DNA of 64,000 nt. It comes from Pochonia chlamydosporia 170 (taxonomy: Eukaryota > Ascomycota > Sordariomycetes > Hypocreales > Clavicipitaceae). Numbering within the stretch: position 1 is the stretch's first letter; the number at the start of each line of letters is the position of its first letter. A program made the position numbers and the translations under genes. The notes below the pieces were generated by a model. The model did no database searches. It saw only the letters and a list, made by a program, of their open reading frames with translations, and was not told the DNA's origin. This document shows positions 41,347 to 52,765 of this stretch, one piece after another. The stretch covers positions 2,480,001 through 2,544,000 of the forward strand of contig NC_035792.1 in the NCBI RefSeq assembly GCF_001653235.2. Reading direction: 5' to 3'.

Positions 41347-43287
41347 TCACCTGGACTTGTCTTGACGCCCTCGCCGATCCTGGGCATAGTTCTTCCTCTG
41401 CCGTATCTCCTGCTTGCTCGGTAGCTCAATGTCCGGATTGTTAGCAACCTTGAGCGCCTGCTGCTCGCTGGCCCTTTCCTTAAGAAGTTTCTTCAGCTGA
41501 TTCGGCGTCAACTTCTGGCCAGCCGCCTCGGCCTCCTTCTCCAACTGCTCCGTCATGCGGCGCACCACGCCCGTGTACGCCTGACCAGGGTATATCTTTC
41601 CACTGGCCGCCCATTCCTCATCGGACACGATTTCCACAATGCGCACATTGTGCTTCCCCTTGCGGAGGATGAGGATCTTCTCGTCGATGAGGTACCGGCT
41701 TGTTTCTTCCGGGAACCACATCTTTATCGGCGTCCAGGACAAGTTCCCGGGCACAAGGCCACGAGTCTGGCCGGGCTGAGCGGCGACGTAAGCGCCTTGT
41801 TGAGAGACCAGACGTTGGGCGTCGCTGTTGCTGCTAGCTAGTCCGGTTGCGAATAAGATCTTCGCTGGCGATAACTTCATCACCGACTGCGGCAGCTGGA
41901 TATCGCTTCGGGGCGCGTTGTTCTGCGTGATAATCCCACTGTCCTCGGTCGGCTCTTTAATAATGTGCGGCAGCTCACCGCCGAACCGGAACTTGTGCTG
42001 CTGCGCCTCCTGAAGTGCCTTCTGAGAGCCATGCACCAAGGACAGCACCTCAAAGGCAAGTGTATGTTGGGCAACTCGTTTCGAAGGGTCAGCACGGTGT
42101 TGTGTCATCGTCTCCTGGACTTTGCTCATGGGCATAAACGTAAACAACTTCAACAGCTTCTCAACCTCGTCGTCTGTTCGACGCATAAAGTATCCGTAGA
42201 GATCAAACGCAGACGTCTTGAACTCATCCAACCACACAGCATTCCCCGCGCTCTTGCCAAACTTGACGCCCGCAGAGTCCAGCAACAGCGGGACCGTGAA
42301 GCCCATCGGTTCGTGCTGCCAGTCCGTAGGCATCTTCGCATGCGGCGCCTCTTCACTTTCACGAATAATCTTGAGCGCATCGATACCCGCCACGATATTT
42401 CCGTACTGGTCCGAGCCACCGATCTGCATCTGGATACCAAGCTTGTTGTACATGTGCCAAAAGTCCCAGCCCTGGAATAGCGGATACATGAACTCCCCGA
42501 GAGACATGCCATCGCCTTCCGTCATCTTGCGCTTCACAGTGTCACGGGAGAGCATGGGGCCGATTCGGGCATGTCTCGCGAGTCGCTTCGTGAAATCGTA
42601 CACGGTCAGGCCCTGCAGCCACATGTTGTTGTTGAGGAGGTGCCGTTTTGCGGCCCAGTCCTTGTCGTAGCCGTACTTTTCTCGTAGTGTGACGACGTTT
42701 CGCCATAGTCTGGACAGTTGGAAGTGGATCTTGGTGACGTTTTTTGAGATTTCTGAGTTGCTCAGGTGGTCGCGACTTTGTAATCGGCCGGTAGGGTCGC
42801 CGATTCGAGCGGTAGCGCCGCCGAGGAGCGTCACGGCCGGGTATCCGTGGAACCAGAGCCAAAAGAGAGGCATGAACGGGAGCAGGTGGCCGATGTGTAG
42901 GGAGTCAGCTGTTGGGTCTACTCCGACGTAGGCGCCTATTCGCTTGATGCGCATGACTTCTTTGATCTTGTCGGGTGTGCTGTGTTTCATGTCAGCAAGC
43001 TGATCCTTCGACCACTATCGAGAAACGGTCTCATACCCAGCAACGTCCTTGATATACCCTCTTTCATCCAGCACATCCCACACATGCGGCAGCTCCCCAT
43101 TTTGAATCTGCTGTGCTCTCTTCTCCCACCGCGCTTCGCCTTCGGCAACCTTATTCAGGTACGAGGTCGCAATGCCCCTAATCTGCTGCAGCTCGCAAGC
43201 AGACCACGCCAATTGAGCTGCGCATCGTGATGCACCACGTGGACCAGACCTGCCCAAGCATCTTGAAGCTTGCAGTCGCGGAGCCAT
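41347..43287 (-). CDS. Mitochondrial tyrosyl-tRNA synthetase (2 exons)
   Basis: Exons 43287-43037 and 42979-41347; 627 residues. The 57 nt intron is phase 2. It charges mitochondrial tRNA-Tyr. An Arg/Ala-rich N-terminus without acidic residues (about 1-40) fits a mitochondrial presequence. The class I HIGH motif is HIGH at 112-115; the second signature is KFGKS at 323-327. The tyrosine pocket helix MQIGGSDQYGN is near 268. The C-terminal part has an S4-like RNA-binding region (AKILFATGLASSN..AQRLVSQQGAYV). It ends in a charged Lys/Glu-rich extension. Pezizomycotina orthologues include Neurospora CYT-18, which also splices group I introns; whether this protein does so is inference. The frame upstream of 43287 has no ATG. 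Confidence 0.95.
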
Positions 43288-43736
43288 TGCGAAAGCTACA
43301 ATGCCAAAAGACTCCCCGATGCCCTGGCACGTAGCAACGAACAGCCGCGTGCCCAAAAAGTCCCGTCCGCTCGTCAAAAAGAGAATTGGCGTGCCGTTCC
43401 CAGCAAAAGTATGCCAATATCACAACTCATTAAACCCCAGCACTTGAAGCTCCCCTAGAAAAATTCACATGCCGTCCACCTGCAGGTCCAATCAGCTCCA
43501 CCAGCGGAAACACATTATTGCGCCCCGCCAATTCGGCTGTATGAGGACAGTCGGAAGCCTCCCAGCCAATCAGCGAGCTGGTAATTCGAGTTCCTCGGCA
43601 ATCCAGTCCCCAAACAAGGCCCAACCACAAGGAGCCAAAAGGCTTCTTGCTCTTCGTTCGACTGCAACTCGTCGCTGTGAGATTCCCTACTCCGCGAATT
43701 GTCGTCAACACCACTCCCGCCCTGCATACCACGACA
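43288..43736. promoter_or_regulatory. Bidirectional promoter, mitochondrial TyrRS / SDH4
   Basis: 449 bp between two divergent start codons, both for mitochondrial inner-compartment proteins. It must hold both 5' UTRs and promoters. No individual site is claimed. Confidence 0.6.
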
Positions 43737-44420
43737 ATGGCCTCGATTGTGCGTCCCTCGCTGCTGCGGCAGTCTGCGCTGGCTGCTCGCTCGGGTGTCG
43801 CGGCCAGAAGCGCCATTGCGATGAGAGCGGCTGCTTTCCATAGCTCAAGCAAGAAGTCTGCCATCTTGCCGCCTGGACCTCGTGCGTGACCCTTTTATCA
43901 TCTTGGATATGACTATAATTGATTACTAACTATTTTATAGAGCGAATTGAAGGTGGAGGTACAAATATACACCGATACATGTCCCTGAAGATCCAACCCA
44001 TATATCCGCGACATGCAAAATTACATCAAATATATCGGTCGTCGAGTATTTAACTAACAGCATCTAGTCAACGACCCTGCTCCTATTCCCACTCCATCCG
44101 CCGCCCACGGCTCCTACCACTGGACATTCGAGCGTCTCCTCGCCGCTGGTCTCGTCCCCTTAACCATCGCTCCCTTCGCCTCCGGCTCCCTCAACCCCAC
44201 CATGGACGCGATCCTCTGCTCTGCCGTCCTCATCCACTCCCACATTGGATTCCAGTCCGTCATCATCGACTACATCCCCAAGAAGCGATACCCCGGTCTG
44301 CGCAAGCTGTTCTGGTGGGGACTGAATGCTGCCACGATAACCGTCGGTATTGGTCTGTACGAGTTCGAGACGAATGACGTTGGTGTTACCGAGGCTATCA
44401 AGCGGGTTTGGAAGGCATAG
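43737..44420 (+). CDS. SDH4: Succinate dehydrogenase membrane anchor subunit CybS (3 exons)
   Basis: Exons 43737-43881, 43941-43958 and 44068-44420; 171 residues. The middle exon is only 18 nt; all junctions are phase 1, and removing it would delete six residues without changing frame. SDH4 anchors complex II in the inner mitochondrial membrane and helps bind heme b and ubiquinone. Residues 1-45 are an Ala/Arg/Ser presequence. The conserved entry block is IEGGVNDPAP..HGSYHWTFERLL. The helix with HSHIGFQSVIIDYIP contains the heme-ligand region (H111 or H113) and the ubiquinone-site D122-Y123. Three hydrophobic helices follow, as expected. The start is the first ATG before the targeting peptide. 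Confidence 0.95.
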
Positions 44421-45089
44421 ATGTAGGAAATATTGACCAGTGTTTTTTCGCGTCAATGGAAGAGGGTGGGGGAAGTGTGTACAGATGAGTGAGGGTAGAA
44501 AATTGGGTGGCTCTGTTTGGGAATGTGCGCTAGGGACGGATTTGAGAGCCCACGCACGTGTATAGATGTTTGTTCGTTAACAGGAAACGGAATCTATTCC
44601 CTTTGTTTATGCTTTGGATTTCAATGAGTTGCTGTGTTGGCCTCGTGGGGATTATCGTGGCTTGTGATACACTGGATAACATGCGGAATCAGAGAGCGAT
44701 ACACACAGCTCAACGGTTAAAGGAGTCCACCAAATCGCTCAAAGCCGCCATCAAACGCCAATGCCACGGCCAAGTCTCGTCACAGAGACAATTTCAGCTC
44801 GGCCATATTTATGTCACATCCGGTCGTATAATCGGAGTCGGTTCATTTGCACGGGGTATTATTCATTCTCAAGTAAGGCTAACTCTGCTACCGTGATTTA
44901 CCAGCTTCAATTGCTAGGCTTTAAGTCAGTTCGCACTATAGTCTGACGCGGTTTTCGTTCCTCATTAAGACCAATTTTGCTATCGTGTTGCTCAACGTTC
45001 AGGTTGGCTGCTCTGTTGTTTTAGGGTATGGTGTTGGACAATACCCGTGTCTTGCAAAGTAAGAGCCGTTTACAATGTTGTTATCTGTA
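44421..45089. other. Convergent 3' spacer, SDH4 / BTA1
   Basis: 669 bp with no supported gene; short plus-strand frames only. Confidence 0.5.
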
Positions 45090-47878
45090 TTAAATGGTCA
45101 AGGTGGGCATCTCCTGACCACCTATACGGTCCATCTCAGGTGTTGGGGGGCGCAGGTTCTCAACCTTGGTGCAGATCCAACAACTGGCATACATATTGAC
45201 ACGGTCAATGCATGCGCCGTCGATTCTGCCGCCATGGCGCTTGGCAGTGAAGCCATGGGCCTCAAACACCTTGACGTACCATGGGGTCAGGGCAGAGGTA
45301 CGCAGCATAACACGGCCACCCATCTTGAGGGCACGGTTCAGCTTGGTAATCTGAGCCGCGGCCGCTGGAGAGCCAGGATCGAACCAATCCATGCTGTCCA
45401 TGACAACAGCGACGGTTAGGGTTCCGGGGCTGATGCGGGCAATGACCTCTTCAAGTTCATCTGTATGAATGCGGAGACTGTCCAAAGCACCCGGCTTGGA
45501 GAGCTTGGCATGAACTTCAGGAGAGAGGTAGTGTGGGTGGCAGTTGCGAGAGAATTGGCCCGCCAGGCAGACATAGTAGTATGGGTTGTCCTTGGCAAGA
45601 TGTGTTTCCTCCGCAACAGGGTCCAAGGTATTTACCATGTAGTGCCAAATAGCGTGAGATCGAGTGTTCTTCGCGACTGGTTTGTCGCCCTTCACGAGGT
45701 CAGATTCGGCATGGTCCTTCTCAATCATGGCGAGTTGATTCTTGGGTACGCCGAGCGCCGTCCAAAGAAAGCTTTCTTGAGCAACAACGAGGTTGCAGAC
45801 AAGTTTGGATAGCAGGGCCGGTCGGATCTTCTGCCGCCAGATTTCTCGCTGTTCGTTCAGAGTCTTGGCTTCGAGAAACTTCTTCACAGTGCCTTGAAGT
45901 CCAAAGAGTCGGGATACCCAGCGCATGGCCCGGATGGCATGGCGAGAACCGCCAGTGTCATACAACCCATAACCGCGCTCTTGTTCTGGAAGACATGGGT
46001 GTTGTTGAGCCAGAATTGGAAAGCTCTCGCTGACAAGTGAGGTGACAATTTGGTGATGAGAATCTCGCGGAAGTTTGCGTGCTTGCCCTCGCCGAATATC
46101 TTCCAGAAATCGTCATATGACAGAGCAGTATAAGAAGCAGCCTTCAGTTCCAACAAATGGTTTTGGGTCGGGTTGAGGTCAACTGCATGAACACGAGCCG
46201 GGCTCTGGGCAAGGTAAGAAAGAATGTTGTCACCAGCAGAGCTAATTGCCAACACTTTGTCATCGGGGCCGAGCTTTAGAATGCGTTCGTCAACCCGAGC
46301 ATCCTCCCAGGTAAAAGCATAGATGTACTCGTCATTGAATTGAGTGTGCTTCTGCAGCTGATCGTCATAGTAAATGCGCCAGTGGTGGTTCTGGTAAAAG
46401 AATGATGGGAGAGGCAAGTTGGCAGACAAGTTTTGCACAGCCGTAATAAAGGCCTTGGAGCGGATCTCTGGAGCAGATCTCTCAATTGCCCGAGTCAGAG
46501 CATCGCCCTGGTTGACCGGGTACAGATACGGGGACTCCGTGGCCAGCGCGTCAATGCGCTCAATAATCTCATGGGGAAGACTGGAAGGCGAGAAAGGCTT
46601 CTTGTGGCAACCGACCCATACATAGTATGGAATATAACCCAAAGCTTTGTTGCGCTCGTTGATGTTGAGGACTGTTCCAAACTTATACTCGAGGTAGTCG
46701 CGGCGACTGGGCTCTAGGCCAACACGATCCAAGTCAAACCAGGCACGCCAGAACATTCTAGACAGCGCATTGACATGGCGACCAACGGCACCACCTGTAT
46801 AGTTGCGGAAAGAAAAGTCTACTCCATTCTGGACGTAAAAGTCAACGACGCCAAAGATGCCATGGGGGGAGAGCAAAGAGATGACCGAATCGATAACAGA
46901 ATAGTAGTCGGGCTATACAACGTGTTAGAGGCAATGCCAAAAGGTGCTTTTCTTGATCGATAGACCCAATGACTCACAATCATAGACAAGCTGTACGACA
47001 TAGTGACCAGATCAGCGCCGCCATGCTCAGGGCGTTGCTGCTTAAAGTAACTAAGCACAGGAGAACGCAGAGGGTTCTGAGCCGGACTCATACCAGTCTC
47101 GTAGTTCTCAAGGCGGAACTTGCGAGCGTCTTCACAAACAACGGTGACATTCTTCCACCCGAGTCTGTCAAATCTCTTTCGAGCGACCTCGCACAGGGAT
47201 GGAGAATAGTCAACAAGGTAGACACTAGAGAAGAACTCGGGAACGTTGACAAAACGGCCCATGGCCTCGATGTTCCAGCCAGTGCCACCACCAATCTTTC
47301 CAAAATTACTGTTAGAATCACGTTCTGATGAGCTTGCTTCTAGAATTCTTGCTTACATCAACCCAAATTCGCTTCTTCTGGTTCTTACCAGCAGCGGTAG
47401 CCTGCTCTGCCTTTGACTTGAGCTGGGCAACAACTAGACCCAGCATGTCCTCGCGCCCTCGGAGGAGGACCTTGCGAGTGGAATCATAGGCACCTGCCTG
47501 CTTCTTGTAGAAACTCTCCAGGGCATCCTGCTGGCTAGTTTTGGAGTCGCCCTGGTGAGGCTTAATAAAAGAGGAGTAAAAGAAAAGAAAAAAGGATTGT
47601 AGGAGGCCAGGGGCCTCATCGTCGTCCGCCTTGGATCGAGACGAAAGGCGGGACAGAGCAATGCCTCCAAGAACGGCAATTGCTAGTCCAGCATAAATAG
47701 GTTGAACATGAAGATCAATGCCAAAGGGCAAAAGGTTACCACCCTGGATAATAATGCTGTGTTAGCCCGCAAGTCTGTGTCAAGCAAAAATAGAGGGGGA
47801 GGGGGATGTCAATGAGGGGCAGACGTCGGAAAGAAGAAGAAGGCTTGCAGACAGGAACCAACTTACATGAGAAGCCAT
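45090..47878 (-). CDS. BTA1: Betaine lipid (DGTS) synthase, with an apparent frameshift (4 exons)
   Basis: Exons 47878-47867, 47743-47357, 47295-46978 and 46912-45090; about 846 residues if the frame break is ignored. Introns are 123, 61 and 65 nt. The enzyme builds diacylglyceryl-trimethylhomoserine, a phosphorus-free phosphatidylcholine substitute, from diacylglycerol and S-adenosylmethionine. The N-terminal half has a membrane segment (about 17-31) and the BtaB-like N-methyltransferase with DIGGGTGW at 133-140. The C-terminal half is the BtaA-like aminocarboxypropyl transferase (SSAGDNILSYL, VHAVDLNPTQNHLLELK). This order is typical of fungi. In exon 4 the frame ends after THVFQNK, and family sequence RGYGLYDTGGSRHAI continues in another frame at about 45977-45982. 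A CACGTT-type site (47990-47995) lies upstream; Pho4-like control is only a guess. Confidence 0.93.
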
Positions 47879-49640
47879 GGTATTCTCTCATTGTACGGGA
47901 AAACAACGAGAGTAGAACAGCAATTGAGCGCGGCTCAGAGGTTGTTGAACACTCAGAGCAGCAGAGAGGGGTTGAAACAATTTTCTCAGAACGTGACACG
48001 AGATGGGAATAATGAAGAGGAAATGTGGCACGAGGGGACTGGGGACGAAGAGATATATACTTGAGGTACTAAAACTGCCTAGGCACGGAGTAAGGATAAT
48101 TTGCATACACGCCCCTGGCTGTGTTCTGCAGTCTACAGCAGACAAGGTTGGACCGGGGAGGAAAGCCAGCCAGGTAGATGATGCATTGGACCCTGACTTG
48201 AGGGATGGGGACGGAACTACCTAAGACACAGCTTGGGATAGTAGGTAAAGAACAGTACTTGCCTTCCAATACAGACAGATGAGGGGACCAGACGTCAACC
48301 AACATAAGGGTAGGACGAGACGGGTAATGTGTATGGCCACACAGTCGGTTTGAGAGGAAGGGGCTGTACAGATAGCAGCAGGAAGTCGAGTTGTAATCTT
48401 GGCATGAGGGTGTCGTTTGAGCCCAAAACTGGCCTCTCTTGGATCAAGCAGCAGAGACTGATGCATGCCTTCTCGCGGAGCCTAAAAGCCGTGTCTCTTG
48501 ATAAATCGTAGGCGGGAGCAGGCATCAACAGGTCGATACTCGATACCGCCATATCAGCCATGCCACAAGCACAGTCCATGTCCGTACCCATGCCTTTGCC
48601 ACGGTTCCATCAATTGCTACATCAGCACACTTACACCATTCGAATTGATATTGCACAGGAGGAGAGTCGACGAGCTGCAACAGCCGGCCCCACCAGTCCA
48701 CCAACCCCGGGATCATCGAGGGTTGAAGCGGGTCAAGCAAGACTGAAATAGTCCCTGTGGCTTCTGCTTCAATGGCGTCCCCAACATCGTGTGGGCCAAT
48801 AGCTGGGCCACATGGGTGGACAACGTGCCCCTGGAGGAGGCTCACGCTGGATGTGCTTGTTCACCTGGAGGATGGAGTCGCTGCCAGGAGCTCTATTGAA
48901 GCTGGACTTCAGCGACATCATGCAGCATCTGGCAAACGAGAGTGAGCCAATTGGCTTGGGAGACAGAGGTTCGTGCGTATGTCGATCGGAAACGAGAGCC
49001 TGGCGTCTTGAACTGTTCAACTTTGGAAACACCCGTTTGGATCAACGGCGTAGTTTTCGTATGGCACACCACTGGCCAAGACGTGCAATTCCGCAGGTCT
49101 GTCTTGAACTTCTCCGGTAATTGGCTTACTGGCCAGTCCGGGAAATGAATCGTTACCAGCGTCTCTTCGTTTCGGATTCCCTAGCACTTCGTTCTTCCCC
49201 TTCGGCCTCCATCCGCTTTCAGGAAGCTCTCATCATTTTCACTCCTCAGATTCTGTTGGGAAATTCCTACATATGCGGTTAGACGAGGTAAAATGTTAAA
49301 TTCGATGTCCTTGGGTATCCAGAGCTCGAGATTAGAACAAGATGATTGGCGAAGCAATTGGGGCATTCAGGGACAGGTTTGCGCCTCTGATTGACATGTG
49401 AAGATGGTTCAGTTAGGCATTCCAATGATGAGAGAGCGTCATTGTCCAAATGGACGCCTGAGGGGTCAAGTCCCTTCAGAGGGTCTTAGCGTTGTTTCCA
49501 CTGCTGCTTCGTGGTTGGTCAGGTAGTGACCCTGAACTTGCCTGGCAGGTGGCAGACGGTTGGCAGACAGTTGGCAGTTCGCGTCGTTACATAAATTCCC
49601 CACTGCCAATAGGACACCGCCTGGGATGCACATGCAGGCA
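47879..49640. other. 1.8 kb upstream region of BTA1, no supported gene
   Basis: Short overlapping frames on both strands without domains. It contains the BTA1 promoter and the presumed 3' flank of the uncertain locus that follows. Confidence 0.5.
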
Positions 49641-51505
49641 TCAGTACCCTGGCACTGGATAATTGGGATCAAGTGCTCTGCCTTTGCCGCCAAAAAAAAA
49701 AAGTGTTGAGGACTCGACATGAGAAGACTTGTCCACAAGACAAGTCAGATGAACGATGGCACGTAATGGCCAAATTGTGAGATACAACTCGACCCGTGAC
49801 GCGAGGAAATCCGTCTGTTCCACGACTCGGCGAGAAGAAATCACACTTTCCTTGAACGCCCTTGTGAAGATGCTCCAGACAGCCAATGCATCTCGGGTTA
49901 CCCAACTAGGGCAAACATGACGTCTGGAGGGGTTTTGTGAGCTTGTTGATGTACTACCCATCTCATCCACAGTTTCAATCCAATTCTTAACTCTCTCCCT
50001 TATAGGTCGTGGCTGACATATCGGAAAGTCAACACATTGACGCTCTCCCCGGAACGGGCAATCTCCAAAAGTAACACGGCATCTCACCACTTCGAATGTA
50101 TTTGTTGCCGAATATCTCAGTGATTCCTCCTAGTTTGCTGTGTCGACGAGAAGCTTCCGTCAGACATTGCCTTCAAGGAAAGCAACTGAGTGTTACGAAC
50201 CACAGCTTCACGGTAGTCTGGTTCCTCAGCGATGCTGAGAGCAAACGACAACTCCTTTGCATCTGCCAACGACCCATATAGAGAGTACCGCGCCAGATAC
50301 TCGTTCTGCAATGGATGGTGTATGACATTGGTGCCAACAAGCCTATGCTGTGGGAGTGCAGTGTCCAAGCCCAAAAACAGAGCGGCTGCCTGCGCACATA
50401 ATGACTTGGCGGCTTGCGTGAGTTACAGGAAAGTCAGCGCGTTGCCCAATTGCTTCGCTTTGAAGTAGTTTGAAATAGTTCACCGGCTTTTCTCGTCCTG
50501 AATTGCGCTCGGTGTCCGGATTCATCGATTCTCACGACGACCGGCAATTCCTCTACGTCAGTAATAGACCGAGCGGTTTTGAAGGAGTCGAGAGGTGGTT
50601 CCCGCTGAACAAGGTAGACCACTGCACGTCCTGGTGATGTTTTGTTTGCTTCACTGGGAGCAAACGGTGGATGTCTCGCACATATTAAACCTCTTCACCT
50701 TTACTCATGCTGCAAAGGTCCATGTATTGCCGAATCAGTTGCCCAAGAGGGTCCAGATTCCAGCCCACCAAGGAGGTCACAGTTGCGCATGACTCTAGGG
50801 CACGGAATACGTGCAGTTTTCCAAGTTGGTGATCGAAGATGTTGATCTGATTCAAGTAAGCTTGCGTGATGTTGAGAATATTTTTGAAAGTGGGCGAGTT
50901 GGAAGCACGAGTTGGCCATTGTCTGGGGTTTCGGTCTCGGATGCTCACATGGCCTCTCGGACTCACATGCTTTGGGTGATATGACAGCGTCAGGGCCAAT
51001 CCTTCCCGCGTCCAATTGTCATGATTGCAGAGGAGATCTAAGCTCACACTCCGGATTGATTCTAAACAAAATATCATCAGCTTTTTGTCTATACGCACCT
51101 TCGTACCTTGGTAAATGCTCACCTTGGTAACTGACAGGTGGTGCGAGTTCATCGGCTGCTCTGTCAAGAAGTGTTTCGTAATAAAGTTCTCACAACTCGG
51201 GAGCACCGAAAAAGCCTATTGTCTTCCCTTGTAGCCGAAATGTTACGTACAAACCACACATTGATACTTGTCGTGGTGTTTTGCCCTGAAACCTCGAGCA
51301 GCCAACGACTCATCGCAATTCAGTAACACGGAGAGGATGAGACCATCGGTGTCGTCCACCCATTTGTCAATGGGTGATTTTCAACTTCATTCAGCTGTTC
51401 AGCATTATTTGATCTCGCATCAAAACCACGTGTCTGCTTGGCAACAAGTTTACCAGACCATGTAAATCCTTCGCGTGTCAACGCATTCCCGTCTTGGCTG
51501 ATCAA
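49641..51505 (-). pseudogene. Unrecognised multi-exon locus, probably decaying
   Basis: A chain of coding-like segments runs down the minus strand. 51359-51255 (GLILSVLLNCDESLAARGF) is separated by 39 nt with two in-frame stops from 51215-50665 (FKNILNITQAYLNQINIFDH, TSLVGWNLDPLGQLIRQYMD). Then come 50630 to about 50490 (AVVYLVQREPPLDSF, VEELPVVVRIDESGHRAQF) and a segment to 50117 (AAALFLGLDTALPQHRLVG, HHPLQNEYLARYSLYGSLAD). A last one is at about 50090-49700 (CRVTFGDCPFRGERQCVDF). A clean 71 nt phase-1 intron (GTGAAC, CTGAC, CAAG) joins the third and fourth. Other joins fail: a frame break near 51360, a 39 nt gap too short for a usual intron, and no good junction near 50100. No start or family is identified. 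It may instead be an intact gene with sequence errors. Confidence 0.35.
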
Positions 51506-52047
51506 CTACAACAATTGCCTTCGTTTTTCTCTTATAACCTAGTAATAGTCTGGGAAGTGAAGTTGTCGTGCATGTCTATCGGATGCACAACTCCATAATA
51601 CAATAGCGGTCGAGGAGTGTAAACGATGCACGTGCCCAAGTTACTACAATAGAACTTGAAGTCACCAAATGCACAGGCGATCTCAGCGTGAATGGGATTG
51701 TCCCATAATTGTCACGCAATAGCAGAGTGTTTGTCTGGTTCGATTTATGACAGATCGCGCTTCAACAGAGAACCGGTCAACATGATCACGAAACATCCTC
51801 AGGTATTATACCCATCAATACAACTACCAGGACTGAGGAACAATAGCAAACATTGAAGCGAATCAAGTCAACTCCATGTCGCAAAAGAGAAATGCTCACC
51901 AAGTTGTAGACCTCTAGAAAAAGTATATAACTGTAGCTTGTCTCCTCCTGAATAGATAGCTTCTCAGTCTCAGCATCGCAACTCATCAAGCTCTCCAAGA
52001 AACATCTCAAGCACCAAATCTCCAAGTTCAATACAACGTTCTTCGCC
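51506..52047. other. 5' flank of the secreted-protein gene
   Basis: No gene supported. The minus-strand frame 51786-52112 overlaps the signal-peptide exon and has no domain. Confidence 0.5.
51924..51930 (+). promoter_or_regulatory. TATA-like box of the secreted-protein gene
   Basis: TATATAA, 118 bp before the ATG at 52048, at a plausible spacing for a short 5' UTR. Confidence 0.45.
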
Positions 52048-52765
52048 ATGTTGTTTACCCAGATCCTCCTTCTCCCGCTCCTTGCAGCCCAGGTAAGTCT
52101 ACTCCAAAGCACATCACCCAGATGAGCTGAAGACGCTAATAGCTGTCACCACACAGGCCCTTGCCAAGCCTTTGGAGCAACCCGATACCTACAAGTCCGT
52201 GAGGGCTACCCGGACTACCCATGCTCCAACCAGGACCCATGCTGCAACCAGGCATACCCCTACAGGGACCGCTGCCTCTACCGGTACCGCGAGGCGTCCA
52301 AAGAAGTCATCCATTCCGTACGCGAAGAAGTCAGTCGCCTGCAGCGGCGGAACCAAGAAGAAGTGGGAGGCGGCTCACTTCACCGGCTTCAGCTCAGAAC
52401 TTAAGAGAAGCTTCGAACTTAAGGCCAAGACATGCTACCAGGTTGCCTGCATTGGCAGGACTGGCCATGTGATTCTCTGCAATGAGGTAAGCCCTTCTCA
52501 CACATAATGCGATTGGATAAGATATCCTAACAAGTCATGCTAGGGACGGTACGTTACCACTGTCCCGGCCGCCGACCGTGTCAAGGCAAGCCATGACCTT
52601 GTTGATGCCTGCTTTAAGAGCGCGCCCAAGAATGAAGGTACAGGAATCGTGAAGGCTACTGGTGAGTGGTCTCTTACCGTAAAGAAGAGCAACAATTGCG
52701 TCACGAATGCCAGGAATGGCCTGACCGTCGTCGTTGGTCCCTTGACAGACGGCAGAAGACTTTAA
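52048..52765 (+). CDS. Small secreted cysteine-containing protein, effector-like (3 exons)
   Basis: Exons 52048-52092, 52157-52486 and 52544-52765; 198 residues. Introns are 64 and 57 nt, both phase 0, with GTAAGT/GTAAGC donors, ACACAG/GCTAG acceptors and a CTAAC branch point in the second. Residues 1-18 (MLFTQILLLPLLAAQALA) are a classical signal peptide, mostly encoded by exon 1. About 19-60 is a Thr/Arg/Ala/His-rich, probably disordered stretch ending in basic RRPKK and YAKK, possible Kex2-type processing sites. The mature part has six cysteines (VACSG, KTCYQVAC, ILCNE, DACFK, NNCVT), enough for three disulfides, and ends GPLTDGRRL. Size, even cysteine count and gene-poor surroundings are typical of secreted effectors or antimicrobial-type proteins. 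I recognise no named family, so function is unknown. Confidence 0.8.
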
